This document shows, piece after piece, positions 1 to 6,017 of a stretch of 8,279 nt of DNA. A program made the translations under genes and the position numbers. The stretch spans positions 1 to 8,279 of the forward strand of contig CAMMGP010000040.1 in NCBI GenBank assembly GCA_946496415.1. Direction: 5' to 3'. This stretch comes from an uncultured Clostridia bacterium. GTDB lineage: Bacteria; Bacillota; Clostridia; Christensenellales; Aristaeellaceae. Under the pieces are notes generated by a model, which saw only the letters and a program-made list of their open reading frames with translations, was not told where the DNA came from and did not search any database. How positions within the stretch are numbered: the stretch's first letter is position 1; each line of letters opens with the position of its first letter.

Positions 1-330
1 GTGCAGGGCGAATTGGACGACAGTTCCTGGGTGACGGTGGAGGCGCTCTCCGCCGAAGCCAACGCCCTGATGAGCGACCGGCTGGAACTGCGGTGCCTGT
101 TGAACGTCGCCGCCGAGACGCGCGTGACGAAGGAATACCGCCTTCTCAGCGGCGCGCAGGAGGGGGAGGACGTAAAAAAGCGCCCCGGCATCGTCCTGTT
201 CTGGCCGGGGAGCGATGACGATATCTGGTCCATCGGCAAGCGCTACAATGTCAGCGTCGAAGACGTGCGCGCCATGAATGGCGGCACGGACGTCATCCGG
301 CAGGGCAAGGCGCTGGTGCTCAAGATCTGA
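1..330 (+). CDS. SPOCS (DUF3794)/LysM domain protein, C-terminal part
   Basis: This is the 3' end of a gene that begins before the window. The GTG at base 1 is read here as an internal valine, because the protein opens in mid-domain and no ribosome site can be seen. Residues 1 to about 50 have the alternating beta-strand pattern of the end of a SPOCS (DUF3794) domain (VEALSAEANALMSDRLELR). A proline/glycine linker follows, and residues about 70-109 form a LysM repeat (DIWSIGKRYNVSVEDVRAMN ... GKALVLKI). LysM modules bind peptidoglycan-type glycans. In Clostridia, the SPOCS-plus-LysM architecture is known from SipL-type spore-envelope morphogenesis proteins and many uncharacterised relatives. 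The visible part fits that class, but the specific family member cannot be named without the N-terminus. The gene ends at a TGA and runs into the terminator at 339-377. It is functionally unrelated to the sugar operon downstream. Confidence 0.75.
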   Translation: MQGELDDSSWVTVEALSAEANALMSDRLELRCLLNVAAETRVTKEYRLLSGAQEGEDVKKRPGIVLFWPGSDDDIWSIGKRYNVSVEDVRAMNGGTDVIRQGKALVLKI

Positions 331-338
331 GAATTTGC

Positions 339-377
339 AAAAAGACTCCGGCCGCATCGCGCGGTCGGAGCCTTTTT
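339..377. terminator. Bidirectional intrinsic terminator between convergent genes
   Basis: Two 17-base arms (339-355 and 361-377) pair at 15 of 17 positions around a 5-base loop. The arms begin with AAAAAG and end with CTTTTT, so the hairpin carries a U-tract when read in either direction. It starts 9 bases after the stop of the plus-strand LysM gene and 9 bases beyond the stop of the minus-strand gene (which ends at 386). That is the expected layout for one terminator serving two convergent genes. The arms and T-runs are seen directly; function in both directions is inferred. Confidence 0.88.
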
Positions 378-385
378 GCGTCCGT

Positions 386-865
386 TCAGCTTTTCTGCGC
401 GCCCGCTGCCGGGTCGCTTTCCTCGATGACGATCTCCAGCGCCGTCCCGTCCGCCACGCGCAGCGTCAAAAGGTCGCCCTCGGCGATGTCCGTTGCCGCA
501 GCTTCCTCGAAGCCGTCCTGCGCGCGCCGCCAGACGGGCGCGTCTTCAGCGATGCGCACCAGTTGTACGCCAATGGCGTCGTCTTCCTGCGCCTCTTCCG
601 CGGCTACGCTGTGCGCTTCCGGAACATCCGTCGGCGACGGCGTGGGGGAGGGCTCCGGCGCTTCGATCTCATCCCACGGGTAGGGCGTTTCGTCCTCCTC
701 CGGGTTTACGGCCTCGATGCGCACGAGCAAAGAGCCAATCTCCGCGCGCAGTACCGTGGCCGACCAGATTTCCTCGGCGGGAAGCTCCGCGGCGTCTTCG
801 GCATTGGCGATCATCGGGAACAGCGCCACCAGCATGGTGAGCGCGAAAACAGCAAATCGTTTCAT
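386..865 (-). CDS. Small secreted acidic protein of unknown function
   Basis: This encodes 159 residues and I do not recognise the family. Residues 1-22 form a clear Sec signal peptide: basic MKR, a hydrophobic core, and an ANA cleavage site before ED. No lipobox cysteine is present, so the product is probably released or loosely wall-associated. The mature chain is strongly acidic. A first beta-rich segment (IWSATVLRAEIGSLLVRIEA) is followed by an acidic Pro/Ser/Thr linker (EAPEPSPTPSPTDVPEA, about residues 69-85) and then a second beta-rich segment (EGDLLTLRVADGTALEIVIE). The two halves could together form a small beta-barrel of the OB type, but this is only a pattern impression. The start is well supported by a consensus AAAGGAGG on the minus strand at 874-881, with 8 bases between it and the ATG. 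The gene is transcribed away from the sugar operon and converges on the LysM gene, sharing its terminator. I found no convincing promoter for it. Confidence 0.72.
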   Translation of the reverse strand: MKRFAVFALTMLVALFPMIANAEDAAELPAEEIWSATVLRAEIGSLLVRIEAVNPEEDETPYPWDEIEAPEPSPTPSPTDVPEAHSVAAEEAQEDDAIGVQLVRIAEDAPVWRRAQDGFEEAAATDIAEGDLLTLRVADGTALEIVIEESDPAAGAQKS

Positions 866-924
866 GGCTTGCGCCTCCTTTCACGGTTTGTACCTTCATT
901 GTAAGGCGCGGGATGCGATAAATT

Positions 925-1015
925 ATGAGCGTTTTGTGAACAAACGCCACGCGGTCGCGGCGCTCACGATGAAAAAACAATCGGTAGAATGTGCAATAAA
1001 AGAAAATGAGCGTTT
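925..1015 (+). repeat. Two direct copies of ATGAGCGTTT upstream of the operon promoter
   Basis: ATGAGCGTTT occurs at 925-934 and again at 1006-1015, 81 bases apart start to start. The shared core TGAGCG also occurs on the opposite strand at 961-966. The first copy overlaps the inverted repeat at 929-947, and the second ends 20 bases before the -35 box. Repeated half-sites just upstream of a catabolic promoter are typical of regulator binding. The copies are seen directly, but their role is inferred, and ATGAGCG alone also occurs by chance inside nearby coding sequence. Confidence 0.4.
929..947. promoter_or_regulatory. Near-perfect inverted repeat, candidate operator
   Basis: GCGTTTTGTGAACAAACGC is an inverted repeat: GCGTTT pairs with AAACGC, and the inner GT pairs with AC around a GA centre, allowing one unpaired T. 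It lies between the divergently transcribed secreted-protein gene and the sugar operon, about 90 bases upstream of the operon's -35 box and 64 bases upstream of the minus-strand start. No T-run follows on either strand, so it is not a terminator. A regulator-binding site for the minus-strand gene or the operon is the likeliest reading, but no binding protein can be assigned from sequence. Confidence 0.4.
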
Positions 1016-1035
1016 GATATAAATTGAAAATATTA

Positions 1036-1064
1036 TTGACAGAGGGAATGAAGTGTGTTATAAT
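1036..1064 (+). promoter_or_regulatory. Consensus sigma-A promoter of the sugar operon
   Basis: TTGACA (1036-1041) and TATAAT (1059-1064) are both perfect consensus hexamers separated by exactly 17 bases. An extended -10 TG lies at 1056-1057, and an AT-rich UP-like stretch lies at about 1016-1035. Transcription should begin near 1071, giving a leader of about 64 bases before the ATPase start. An 8-base palindrome, TATCGATA (1064-1071), overlaps the -10 edge and the start point and could be part of an operator. So strong a promoter in a GC-rich genome implies that expression is held back by a repressor. The ROK gene encoded in the same operon is the obvious candidate. Confidence 0.9.
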
Positions 1065-1102
1065 ATCGATAAATCTTAAAAGCCCTTTACAAATACGACC
1101 AA

Positions 1103-1117
1103 GGCGGCGCCGCCGCC
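1103..1117 (+). promoter_or_regulatory. GC-only hairpin in the operon leader
   Basis: GGCGGC (1103-1108) can pair with GCCGCC (1112-1117) around a GCC loop, giving six G-C pairs. The first 12 bases also form a perfect DNA palindrome (GGCGGCGCCGCC). It lies in the 5' leader, 17 bases before the proposed ATPase start at 1135. It could limit ribosome access or stabilise the 5' end of the message. No U-tract follows, so it is not a terminator. Its function is inferred. Confidence 0.4.
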
Positions 1118-1134
1118 GGGAAGCGCAGGTGGCT

Positions 1135-2658
1135 ATGGAAAACAGGAAAGACGGATACATCGTTGAGATGGAAGGCATTTCCAAGCAGTTTCCGGGCGTC
1201 AAGGCGCTGGACAACGTCTCCTTTCATTTAAAAGGCGGCGAGGTCATGGCCCTGCTCGGAGAAAATGGCGCGGGCAAGTCCACGCTGATGAAGATACTCT
1301 CCGGCGTCTATCAGAAGGATGCGGGCACCATCCGCGTCTTTGGCGAGTCGGTGGAGAATCTCAGCCCCAAGAAGGCGCAGGAGCTTGGCATCGCCATCAT
1401 CCATCAGGAGCTCAATCTCTGCCCGCATCTGTCCGTGGCGGAGAACATCTTCCTTGGCCGGGAGAAAGTCGGCGCGCTGCGCAGGCTCTCCCAGCGCGAG
1501 ATGAATCGCGAGGCGGGCAAGATCCTCGAGAATCTGCGCATCGACCTCGCGCCCACCACCATGGTCGGCAACCTGCAGGTTTCCAAGCAGCAGATGGTGG
1601 AGATCGCCAAGGCGCTTTCCACGAACGCGCGCGTGCTGATCATGGACGAGCCCACCAGCGCTCTCACCGCCAAGGAGATCGAGGAACTGTTCCGCATCAT
1701 CCGCCAGCTGCGCGATGAAGGCCGCGGCATCGTCTACATTTCCCACCGCCTTGAAGAACTCCAGCACATCGTCGACAGCGTCACCATTCTGCGCGACGGT
1801 CAGTTCGTGGCGGAGATGCCCTTCAAGGACGTCACGCTCAACGAGATCATTTCCTACATGGTCGGCCGCGAGATCAAGGAAAAGTTCCCGCGCGTCACCT
1901 GCCCGGTAGGCAAGAAGATCTTCGAGGTTAAGCACCTCAACGCCGGGCGCATGGTGCGCGACGTATCGCTGGAACTGCATGAAGGCGAGATCGTCGGCAT
2001 TGCCGGCCTGATGGGCGCGGGCCGCACGGAAACCACGCGCGCCATCTTTGGCATCGACCGCAAGGAATCCGGAGAGATCATACTCGACGGCAAGCCGATC
2101 ACCATCAACAAGCCCATCGACGCCATCCGCGCCGGCATATCGCTCGCGCCCGAGGATCGCAAGCGCGACGGGCTGTGTACCAAGCTTTCCATCCGCGACA
2201 ATATCGCCCTGCCGAACCTTGACATCGTCTCGGGGCCGCTGACCACCGTGAACATGCGCAAGGTCAACCGCATGAGCGACGAGGCGGTCAGGAATCTGCA
2301 GATCAAGCTGCCCAATACGCTCGTGGACGCGGGCAGCCTGTCCGGCGGCAACCAGCAAAAGGTGGTCGTGGGCAAGTGGCTGGCGCGCAATTCGCGCGTG
2401 GTGATCTTCGACGAGCCCACCCGCGGCATCGACGTGGCGGCCAAGGTCGAGATCTACCACCTGATGAATCGCCTCAAACAAAACGGCATCGGCGTCCTCT
2501 TCGTCTCCAGTGAATTGCCGGAGATCCTCGGTATCTCCGACCGCATTATCGTCATGTGCGATGGGCGCATCACCGGTGAATTGGACGTCAAGGAAGCCAC
2601 GCAGGAACGCATCCTCGAACTTGCCACGCAGTTCGAGAAGAAGATACAGACAGCCTGA
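1135..2658 (+). CDS. Sugar ABC transporter ATP-binding protein (RbsA/MglA/XylG type)
   Basis: This 507-residue protein is a tandem-ATPase subunit that powers monosaccharide import at the inner face of the membrane; the length is typical of the RbsA/MglA family. First domain: Walker A GENGAGKST (residues 42-50), a family-typical degenerate signature VSKQQMVEIAKAL, Walker B VLIMDE (167-172) and the switch histidine H204. Second domain: a degenerate Walker A GLMGAGRTE (291-299), the signature LSGGNQQK (402 on), Walker B VIFDEP (423-428) and VSSELPEIL in place of the H-loop. The asymmetric nucleotide sites are normal for this family. The ATG at 1135 was chosen because MENRKDGYIVEMEGISKQF matches the usual short N-terminus. 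Its ribosome site is weak or poorly spaced (AGGTGG only 2 bases away, GGGAAG 11 away), and the in-frame GTG at 1129 is an alternative. The open frame continues further upstream through the promoter and is not coding there. The gene is first in the operon, 24 bases before the permease. Confidence 0.93.
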   Translation: MENRKDGYIVEMEGISKQFPGVKALDNVSFHLKGGEVMALLGENGAGKSTLMKILSGVYQKDAGTIRVFGESVENLSPKKAQELGIAIIHQELNLCPHLSVAENIFLGREKVGALRRLSQREMNREAGKILENLRIDLAPTTMVGNLQVSKQQMVEIAKALSTNARVLIMDEPTSALTAKEIEELFRIIRQLRDEGRGIVYISHRLEELQHIVDSVTILRDGQFVAEMPFKDVTLNEIISYMVGREIKEKFPRVTCPVGKKIFEVKHLNAGRMVRDVSLELHEGEIVGIAGLMGAGRTETTRAIFGIDRKESGEIILDGKPITINKPIDAIRAGISLAPEDRKRDGLCTKLSIRDNIALPNLDIVSGPLTTVNMRKVNRMSDEAVRNLQIKLPNTLVDAGSLSGGNQQKVVVGKWLARNSRVVIFDEPTRGIDVAAKVEIYHLMNRLKQNGIGVLFVSSELPEILGISDRIIVMCDGRITGELDVKEATQERILELATQFEKKIQTA

Positions 2659-2682
2659 CGCGGGTCGAAAGGAGTTTGGATC

Positions 2683-3690
2683 ATGGATCAGAAAGTAAAG
2701 CAGCCGAACATATTCAAAAGAGCGTTTGCAAAGCGTGGCATGGGCCAGGTCATCACCGTGTTCTTCGGCCTGATCGTGCTGTGTCTGGTGTTCAACATCG
2801 TCAACCCCAATTTCCTGGGCGAGCGCAACATCCCCAACCTGTTCAGGCAGTTCGCGCCCTTCCTCATCGTGGGCATCGGCCAGTCGTTCGTGCTTATCAC
2901 CGGCAACATCGACCTGTCCATCGGCTCGGTGCTGGGCATGAGTTGCATGACCTCGGCCACGCTGATGTGCAACGGCTGGCATCCGCTGGCCGCCTGCCTG
3001 CTGACGATGGTCATTTGCGTGCTCACCGGCTTTATCAACGGCACGCTGGTGGCCGGCTGCAAGCTGCCGCCCTTTATCGCCACGTTGGGCACCATGCAGG
3101 TGGCGCGTGGTATCGCCCAGATGGTCAACAACAATATGAACACCAACTCCATCGGCGAATTCGCCGGCGCTTTCCGCGATTTCTTCTATTACGGAAGGTT
3201 CCTGTGGTTCTATAACACCTTCTGGATCGCCGTGGTGGTGTGGATCATCTTCAACTTCATCCTCAGCCAGACGCGCACCGGCCGTCACCTTTACGCCATC
3301 GGCTCCAACATCGACGCGGCCAAACTCTCCGGCGTCAGCGTCTACTGGACGACCACCAAGGCCTACCTCGTCAGCGCCGCCTGCGCCGGCCTCGTCGGCC
3401 TCATCCAGTGCGCCACCACCGGCACCGGCACCATGGACGCCGGCCTCTCCTACGAGATGTACGCGGTCGCGGCTTCGGTCATCGGCGGCGTGTCCACGCT
3501 GGGCGGCCAGGGCATTCTCCTGGGCACGGTCGTGGGCGCGGGCGTGTGGAGCGTTTTGAGCAACGGCCTGCAGTTCGCAGGCGTGGCCGTCGGCCCCCGC
3601 AACGTCATCATTGGCGTCATCGTCGTTCTCAGCGTGCTGGTGGACGTGGTCGCCCGCAGCGGCCGCTTCTCCCGCAAGCCCAAGGCCTGA
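2683..3690 (+). CDS. Sugar ABC transporter permease (RbsC type)
   Basis: This 335-residue polytopic inner-membrane protein of the ribose/xylose/galactose permease family (BPD_transp_2) forms the translocation channel for the neighbouring ATPase and binding protein. Family landmarks are GNIDLSIGS (residues 74-82), the central PPFIATLGTMQVARG segment (129-143) and IGGVSTLGGQGILLGT (267 on). Several hydrophobic helices occur along the chain, and the C-terminus is basic (RSGRFSRKPKA). The ATG at 2683 has a strong AAAGGAG eight bases upstream (2668-2674). It follows the ATPase by 24 bases with no terminator, so the two are co-transcribed. Substrate cannot be deduced from the permease alone: this family carries ribose, xylose, galactose, allose, inositol, autoinducer-2 and others. 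Confidence 0.93.
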   Translation: MDQKVKQPNIFKRAFAKRGMGQVITVFFGLIVLCLVFNIVNPNFLGERNIPNLFRQFAPFLIVGIGQSFVLITGNIDLSIGSVLGMSCMTSATLMCNGWHPLAACLLTMVICVLTGFINGTLVAGCKLPPFIATLGTMQVARGIAQMVNNNMNTNSIGEFAGAFRDFFYYGRFLWFYNTFWIAVVVWIIFNFILSQTRTGRHLYAIGSNIDAAKLSGVSVYWTTTKAYLVSAACAGLVGLIQCATTGTGTMDAGLSYEMYAVAASVIGGVSTLGGQGILLGTVVGAGVWSVLSNGLQFAGVAVGPRNVIIGVIVVLSVLVDVVARSGRFSRKPKA

Positions 3691-3693
3691 TCC

Positions 3694-3714
3694 AAAGCGC
3701 GGATCACGCGCTTT
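3694..3714 (+). other. Intergenic hairpin between permease and binding-protein genes
   Basis: AAAGCGCG (3694-3701) pairs perfectly with CGCGCTTT (3707-3714) around the loop GATCA. Only four T residues follow in total (3712-3715) before GATAA, so it is at best a weak terminator. It could act as a partial attenuator, or as a barrier that protects the 3' end of one processed transcript or the 5' end of the next. It starts 3 bases after the permease stop and ends 12 bases before the ribosome site of the binding protein. Confidence 0.55.
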
Positions 3715-3726
3715 TGATAAAATCTT

Positions 3727-3745
3727 AAGGAGGAACCATGTCATG
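3727..3745 (+). promoter_or_regulatory. Ribosome site and overlapping two-codon ORF before the binding protein
   Basis: AAGGAGG (3727-3733) precedes two ATGs. The ATG at 3738 is 4 bases away and encodes only Met-Ser before a TGA. The ATG at 3743 is 9 bases away and opens the binding-protein gene. The tiny ORF's stop overlaps the real start (ATGA at 3743-3746). The spacing and the signal peptide choose 3743 as the true start. The mini-ORF may be chance or may tune initiation. Confidence 0.6.
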
Positions 3746-4687
3746 AAGAAGCTGTTCGCACTCGTACTCTGCCTGATGCTGGCGCTGGGCTGCACCGCCG
3801 CCTTCGCCGAGGGCGAGACCCACACCGTCTACCTCATCACCATGGACCTGTTCGACGCCCACTGGGTCGGCGTGGACGAGGGCTGCCAGGCTGCCGTCGC
3901 CGAGTTGGCGGAGCAGGGCATCAATATCAACTACGTCTGGAACGCTCCCACGCAGGGCAAGGACGACGCGGCGCAGATCGAGTGCATCAACAATGCATAC
4001 GCTGACAACGCCGAGGTCATCCTGCTGGCCTCCAACGGCCCCGACACCCAGGTCGCCACGCTGGAAGAGTTGAGCAACAACGGCGTGATCATCATCTACG
4101 TCGACTCTCCCGCCAACTTTGACGGCGCCGTGCAGACGCTGGCCACCAACAACAAGAATGCGGGCGTGCTCGCCGGCGAGCAGATGCTGGCCGCTCTCGA
4201 AGCCAAGGGCATCACTGAGGGCACCATCGGCATCGTCAACGTCAACGCCGCCACCGATTCCACCGCGCAGCGCGAGGCTGGCTTCCGCGAGGCTCTGGAT
4301 GGCTCCGGCTTTGAGATTCTCGAAACCCAGTACTCCAACGGCGACGCGACCCTGAGCCAGGAGATCGCCAACAACTTCATCACTGAAGGCGTCGTCGGCC
4401 TCTTCGGCGCGAACGAAGGCTGCAGCGTGGGCGTGGGCAACGCCATCGCCGCCAACGGCAACGAACTGACCGGCGTGGGCTTCGACAAGTCCGACGCCAT
4501 CCTCAATCTGGTCAAGGATGGCAGCCTGCTGTGCACCATGGCCCAGAACCCCTATGAGATGGGCTATCAGGGAATGCTGACCGCCGCCGCCGCGCTCCAG
4601 GGCGAGACCGAGTTTGAAGATGTCGATACCGGCGTCTCCGTGCTCGACGCTGCCGCCGCGGAAGAACTGCTTGCCGCCGCGGAATAA
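3743..4687 (+). CDS. Sugar-binding protein of the ABC transporter (RbsB-like, Peripla_BP_4)
   Basis: This 314-residue extracytoplasmic solute receptor delivers its ligand to the permease. The N-terminus is an export signal: MKK, a hydrophobic core, then either type I cleavage after AFA (residue 22, before EGETHTV) or lipidation at C17 in ALGC. The latter fits only a relaxed lipobox. The mature protein shows the two-lobed ribose-binding-type pattern: HTVYLITMDLFDAHWVGVDEG at the start, NNGVIIIYVDSP with D121 at the cleft, TDSTAQREAGF with R177 where the family's conserved sugar-contacting arginine lies, FGANEGCSVGVG (N224, E225) and GVGFDKSDAIL. Ligand is unknown. The start at 3743 is supported by AAGGAGG nine bases upstream and the signal peptide; the same frame is open further upstream inside the permease gene but is not used. 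The receptor gene is third in the operon rather than first, and hairpins bracket it, suggesting its level is set separately by RNA processing. Confidence 0.92.
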   Translation: MKKLFALVLCLMLALGCTAAFAEGETHTVYLITMDLFDAHWVGVDEGCQAAVAELAEQGININYVWNAPTQGKDDAAQIECINNAYADNAEVILLASNGPDTQVATLEELSNNGVIIIYVDSPANFDGAVQTLATNNKNAGVLAGEQMLAALEAKGITEGTIGIVNVNAATDSTAQREAGFREALDGSGFEILETQYSNGDATLSQEIANNFITEGVVGLFGANEGCSVGVGNAIAANGNELTGVGFDKSDAILNLVKDGSLLCTMAQNPYEMGYQGMLTAAAALQGETEFEDVDTGVSVLDAAAAEELLAAAE

Positions 4688-4711
4688 GTAGGACGCAATC
4701 TGGTTTTGTGG

Positions 4712-4735
4712 GGGACGGCCAGTTCTGGCCGTCCC
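4712..4735 (+). other. Strong hairpin between binding-protein and ROK genes
   Basis: GGGACGGCCAG (4712-4722) is the exact reverse complement of CTGGCCGTCCC (4725-4735), separated by TT. The RNA would form a stable hairpin of about nine to ten pairs with the tip open. The following bases are TTCAATG, without a real U-tract, so full termination is unlikely. It more probably protects the 3' end of the transporter message or partly blocks transcription into the regulator gene, keeping regulator levels below transporter levels. As DNA, it is also a 24-bp palindrome that could be bound by a dimeric protein. Confidence 0.6.
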
Positions 4736-4745
4736 TTCAATGAAA

Positions 4746-4752
4746 AAGGGGG
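4746..4752 (+). promoter_or_regulatory. Ribosome site that decides the ROK start
   Basis: AAGGGGG lies 8 bases before the ATG at 4761 and only 2 before the ATG at 4755. It lies downstream of the in-frame ATG at 4740, which itself has no usable site because it sits directly after the hairpin. The start at 4761 is therefore preferred. Confidence 0.6.
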
Positions 4753-4760
4753 CGATGTGC

Positions 4761-5975
4761 ATGGAGAACCTTCGCGGCAGCAGCGTCAACGATGTCAAAC
4801 TGCAAAACCGCCGCCTCGTCCTGTGCACCATCGTCGAGCGGCCGATGATCTCGCGCGGCGAGATCGCCGAGGCCACGGGCCTGAGCAAAATGTCGATGAG
4901 CAACATCATCGGCGAACTGATGCAGGCGGGCATCGTCTGCGAACCGGCGCAGGCGCGCGCGGAGTCCGCCTCTCCGGGCCGCCGGCCCGCATATCTGGAT
5001 CTGGCGGATGCATCTCCCTGCGAGGTTGGCGTCTTTATTTCCCGCCACGACGTTCAGGTGGCGGTGGGCGATCTGCGCACGCACGTCTTCTGGAGCCGCA
5101 GCGCGTCCTACCCGGAGCGGATGGACGAGCGCACATTGGTCGGTATGACGCTTGCGCTCATCCGCGAGGCGCTGGCCAACTGCCGGCGTCCGGTGCTGGG
5201 GATCGGCATTGCCGCCATCGGCCCGGTCAGCACGCAGCGGGGCACGCTGTTGCAACCGGCCAATTTTTATGGCATACACGATGTTCCCATCGTCCGCATC
5301 GTGGCGGAGGAGACGGGCTATCCCGTGTTTTTCACCGCCGACAGCATGGCCGGGGCGCAGGGCGAAAAGCTGTTTGGCGAAGGCCGCGCCCACGACAATT
5401 TTCTCTTCCTGTTGCTTTGGGAGGGCATTGGTTGCGGCGTCGTCGTCGATGGCAAGCTGCACGCCGGAGAACACGGCCTTGGCGGCGAATTGGGACATAC
5501 CTCTATCCGCTTCGATGGCCCCGTGTGCCCCTGCGGCTCGCGCGGCTGCCTGGAGTTGTACGCCAGCACCGCCCGCATGGCGGAGCATGTGCGCGCCCGC
5601 GTGGAGGCCGGGGAACCTTCGCGGTTGAAAGACGCGCAACTCAACTGGTCTACCATCCTCAACGCCGCCGTCGCGGGCGACAGCGCCGCGCGCTCAGCGG
5701 TCGAGGAATACTGCGATTATCTTTCCTGCGCGCTGGTCAACATGGTCAACGTCTTTGATCCGGAGATTATCTACATCTGTCAGTATGAAAACCCTAAGGC
5801 GGGCGAACTGCTGGCGGCGCTTTTACAGGAGCGCGTTCGCGCGCGCATGCTCGCTCCGGATTGCCGCCGCATGTCCGTGCGCTGTTCCACGTTCGGTTCC
5901 CGCTCGGTGATGACGGGCGCGCTGGCGCTGGTGGCGGGCAAGGTATTCGACGGCACGCTGCCGTTCATGCCGTAA
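4761..5975 (+). CDS. ROK-family transcriptional regulator
   Basis: This 404-residue protein has the length and architecture of XylR/NagC/Mlc-type ROK repressors. Residues about 10-65 form a winged helix-turn-helix (NRRLVLCTIVERPMISRGEI, then AEATGLSKMSMSNIIGELMQ), followed by a sugar-kinase-like ROK domain. The ROK zinc site is intact: GELGH with H246, then C256, C258 and C263 in CPCGSRGC. E243 and H246 normally also contact sugar. The phosphate-binding DxGGT loop of ROK kinases is replaced by VGVFIS, and the usual NDANAAALGE reads ADSMAGAQGE: the aspartate is kept but both asparagines are lost. It is therefore a sensor, not a kinase, and may bind an atypical ligand. Lying inside the operon between transport and kinase genes, it most likely controls the promoter at 1036-1064 in response to the imported sugar or its phosphate. 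Starts at 4740 and 4755 are in frame but poorly placed relative to AAGGGGG. Confidence 0.9.
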   Translation: MENLRGSSVNDVKLQNRRLVLCTIVERPMISRGEIAEATGLSKMSMSNIIGELMQAGIVCEPAQARAESASPGRRPAYLDLADASPCEVGVFISRHDVQVAVGDLRTHVFWSRSASYPERMDERTLVGMTLALIREALANCRRPVLGIGIAAIGPVSTQRGTLLQPANFYGIHDVPIVRIVAEETGYPVFFTADSMAGAQGEKLFGEGRAHDNFLFLLLWEGIGCGVVVDGKLHAGEHGLGGELGHTSIRFDGPVCPCGSRGCLELYASTARMAEHVRARVEAGEPSRLKDAQLNWSTILNAAVAGDSAARSAVEEYCDYLSCALVNMVNVFDPEIIYICQYENPKAGELLAALLQERVRARMLAPDCRRMSVRCSTFGSRSVMTGALALVAGKVFDGTLPFMP

Positions 5976-6003
5976 GAGGAACAGGAGTAAGTAGAAAATC
6001 AAG

Positions 6004-6009
6004 AGGAGG
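6004..6009 (+). promoter_or_regulatory. Ribosome site supporting a GTG start
   Basis: A perfect AGGAGG lies 8 bases before the GTG at 6018. The first in-frame ATG comes far downstream, after the conserved GDVCLD strand of the kinase. The GTG is therefore the initiator. The 42-base gap after the ROK gene shows no terminator or promoter, so the kinase is read from the upstream message. Confidence 0.8.
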
Positions 6010-6017
6010 AAACAAAC

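Noticed and set aside
1..3. GTG as a true start of the LysM gene
   Set aside because: The protein begins in the middle of a SPOCS-like domain, so the gene must start before the window.
278..904. A 208-codon plus-strand frame across the terminator and secreted-protein gene
   Set aside because: It overlaps the terminator and is antisense to a gene with a good signal peptide and ribosome site; its own product is Arg-rich without recognisable domains.
900..1080. A catabolite-responsive (cre) site for CcpA
   Set aside because: The AGCGTTT words recall half of a cre, but I found no adequate match to the full TGWAAGCGNTTNCA pattern.
1024..1134. N-terminal extension of the ATPase
   Set aside because: The frame is open, but it runs through the -35 and -10 boxes and would precede the transcription start; family members begin near the ATG at 1135.
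1228..3825. A very long open frame on the minus strand (865 codons)
   Set aside because: It is antisense to the ATPase and permease genes, which carry full family motifs. In this GC-rich DNA the opposite strand often stays open by codon bias. Its translation is low-complexity Asp/His/Ala/Val-rich with no domain.
4712..4735. Classical intrinsic terminator ending the transporter operon
   Set aside because: The stem is perfect, but no U-tract follows and no new promoter is visible before the ROK gene, so full termination is not supported.
3725..4933. A 402-codon minus-strand frame
   Set aside because: Antisense shadow of the binding protein and the start of the ROK gene; no family motifs, and repetitive Val/Gly/Asp composition.
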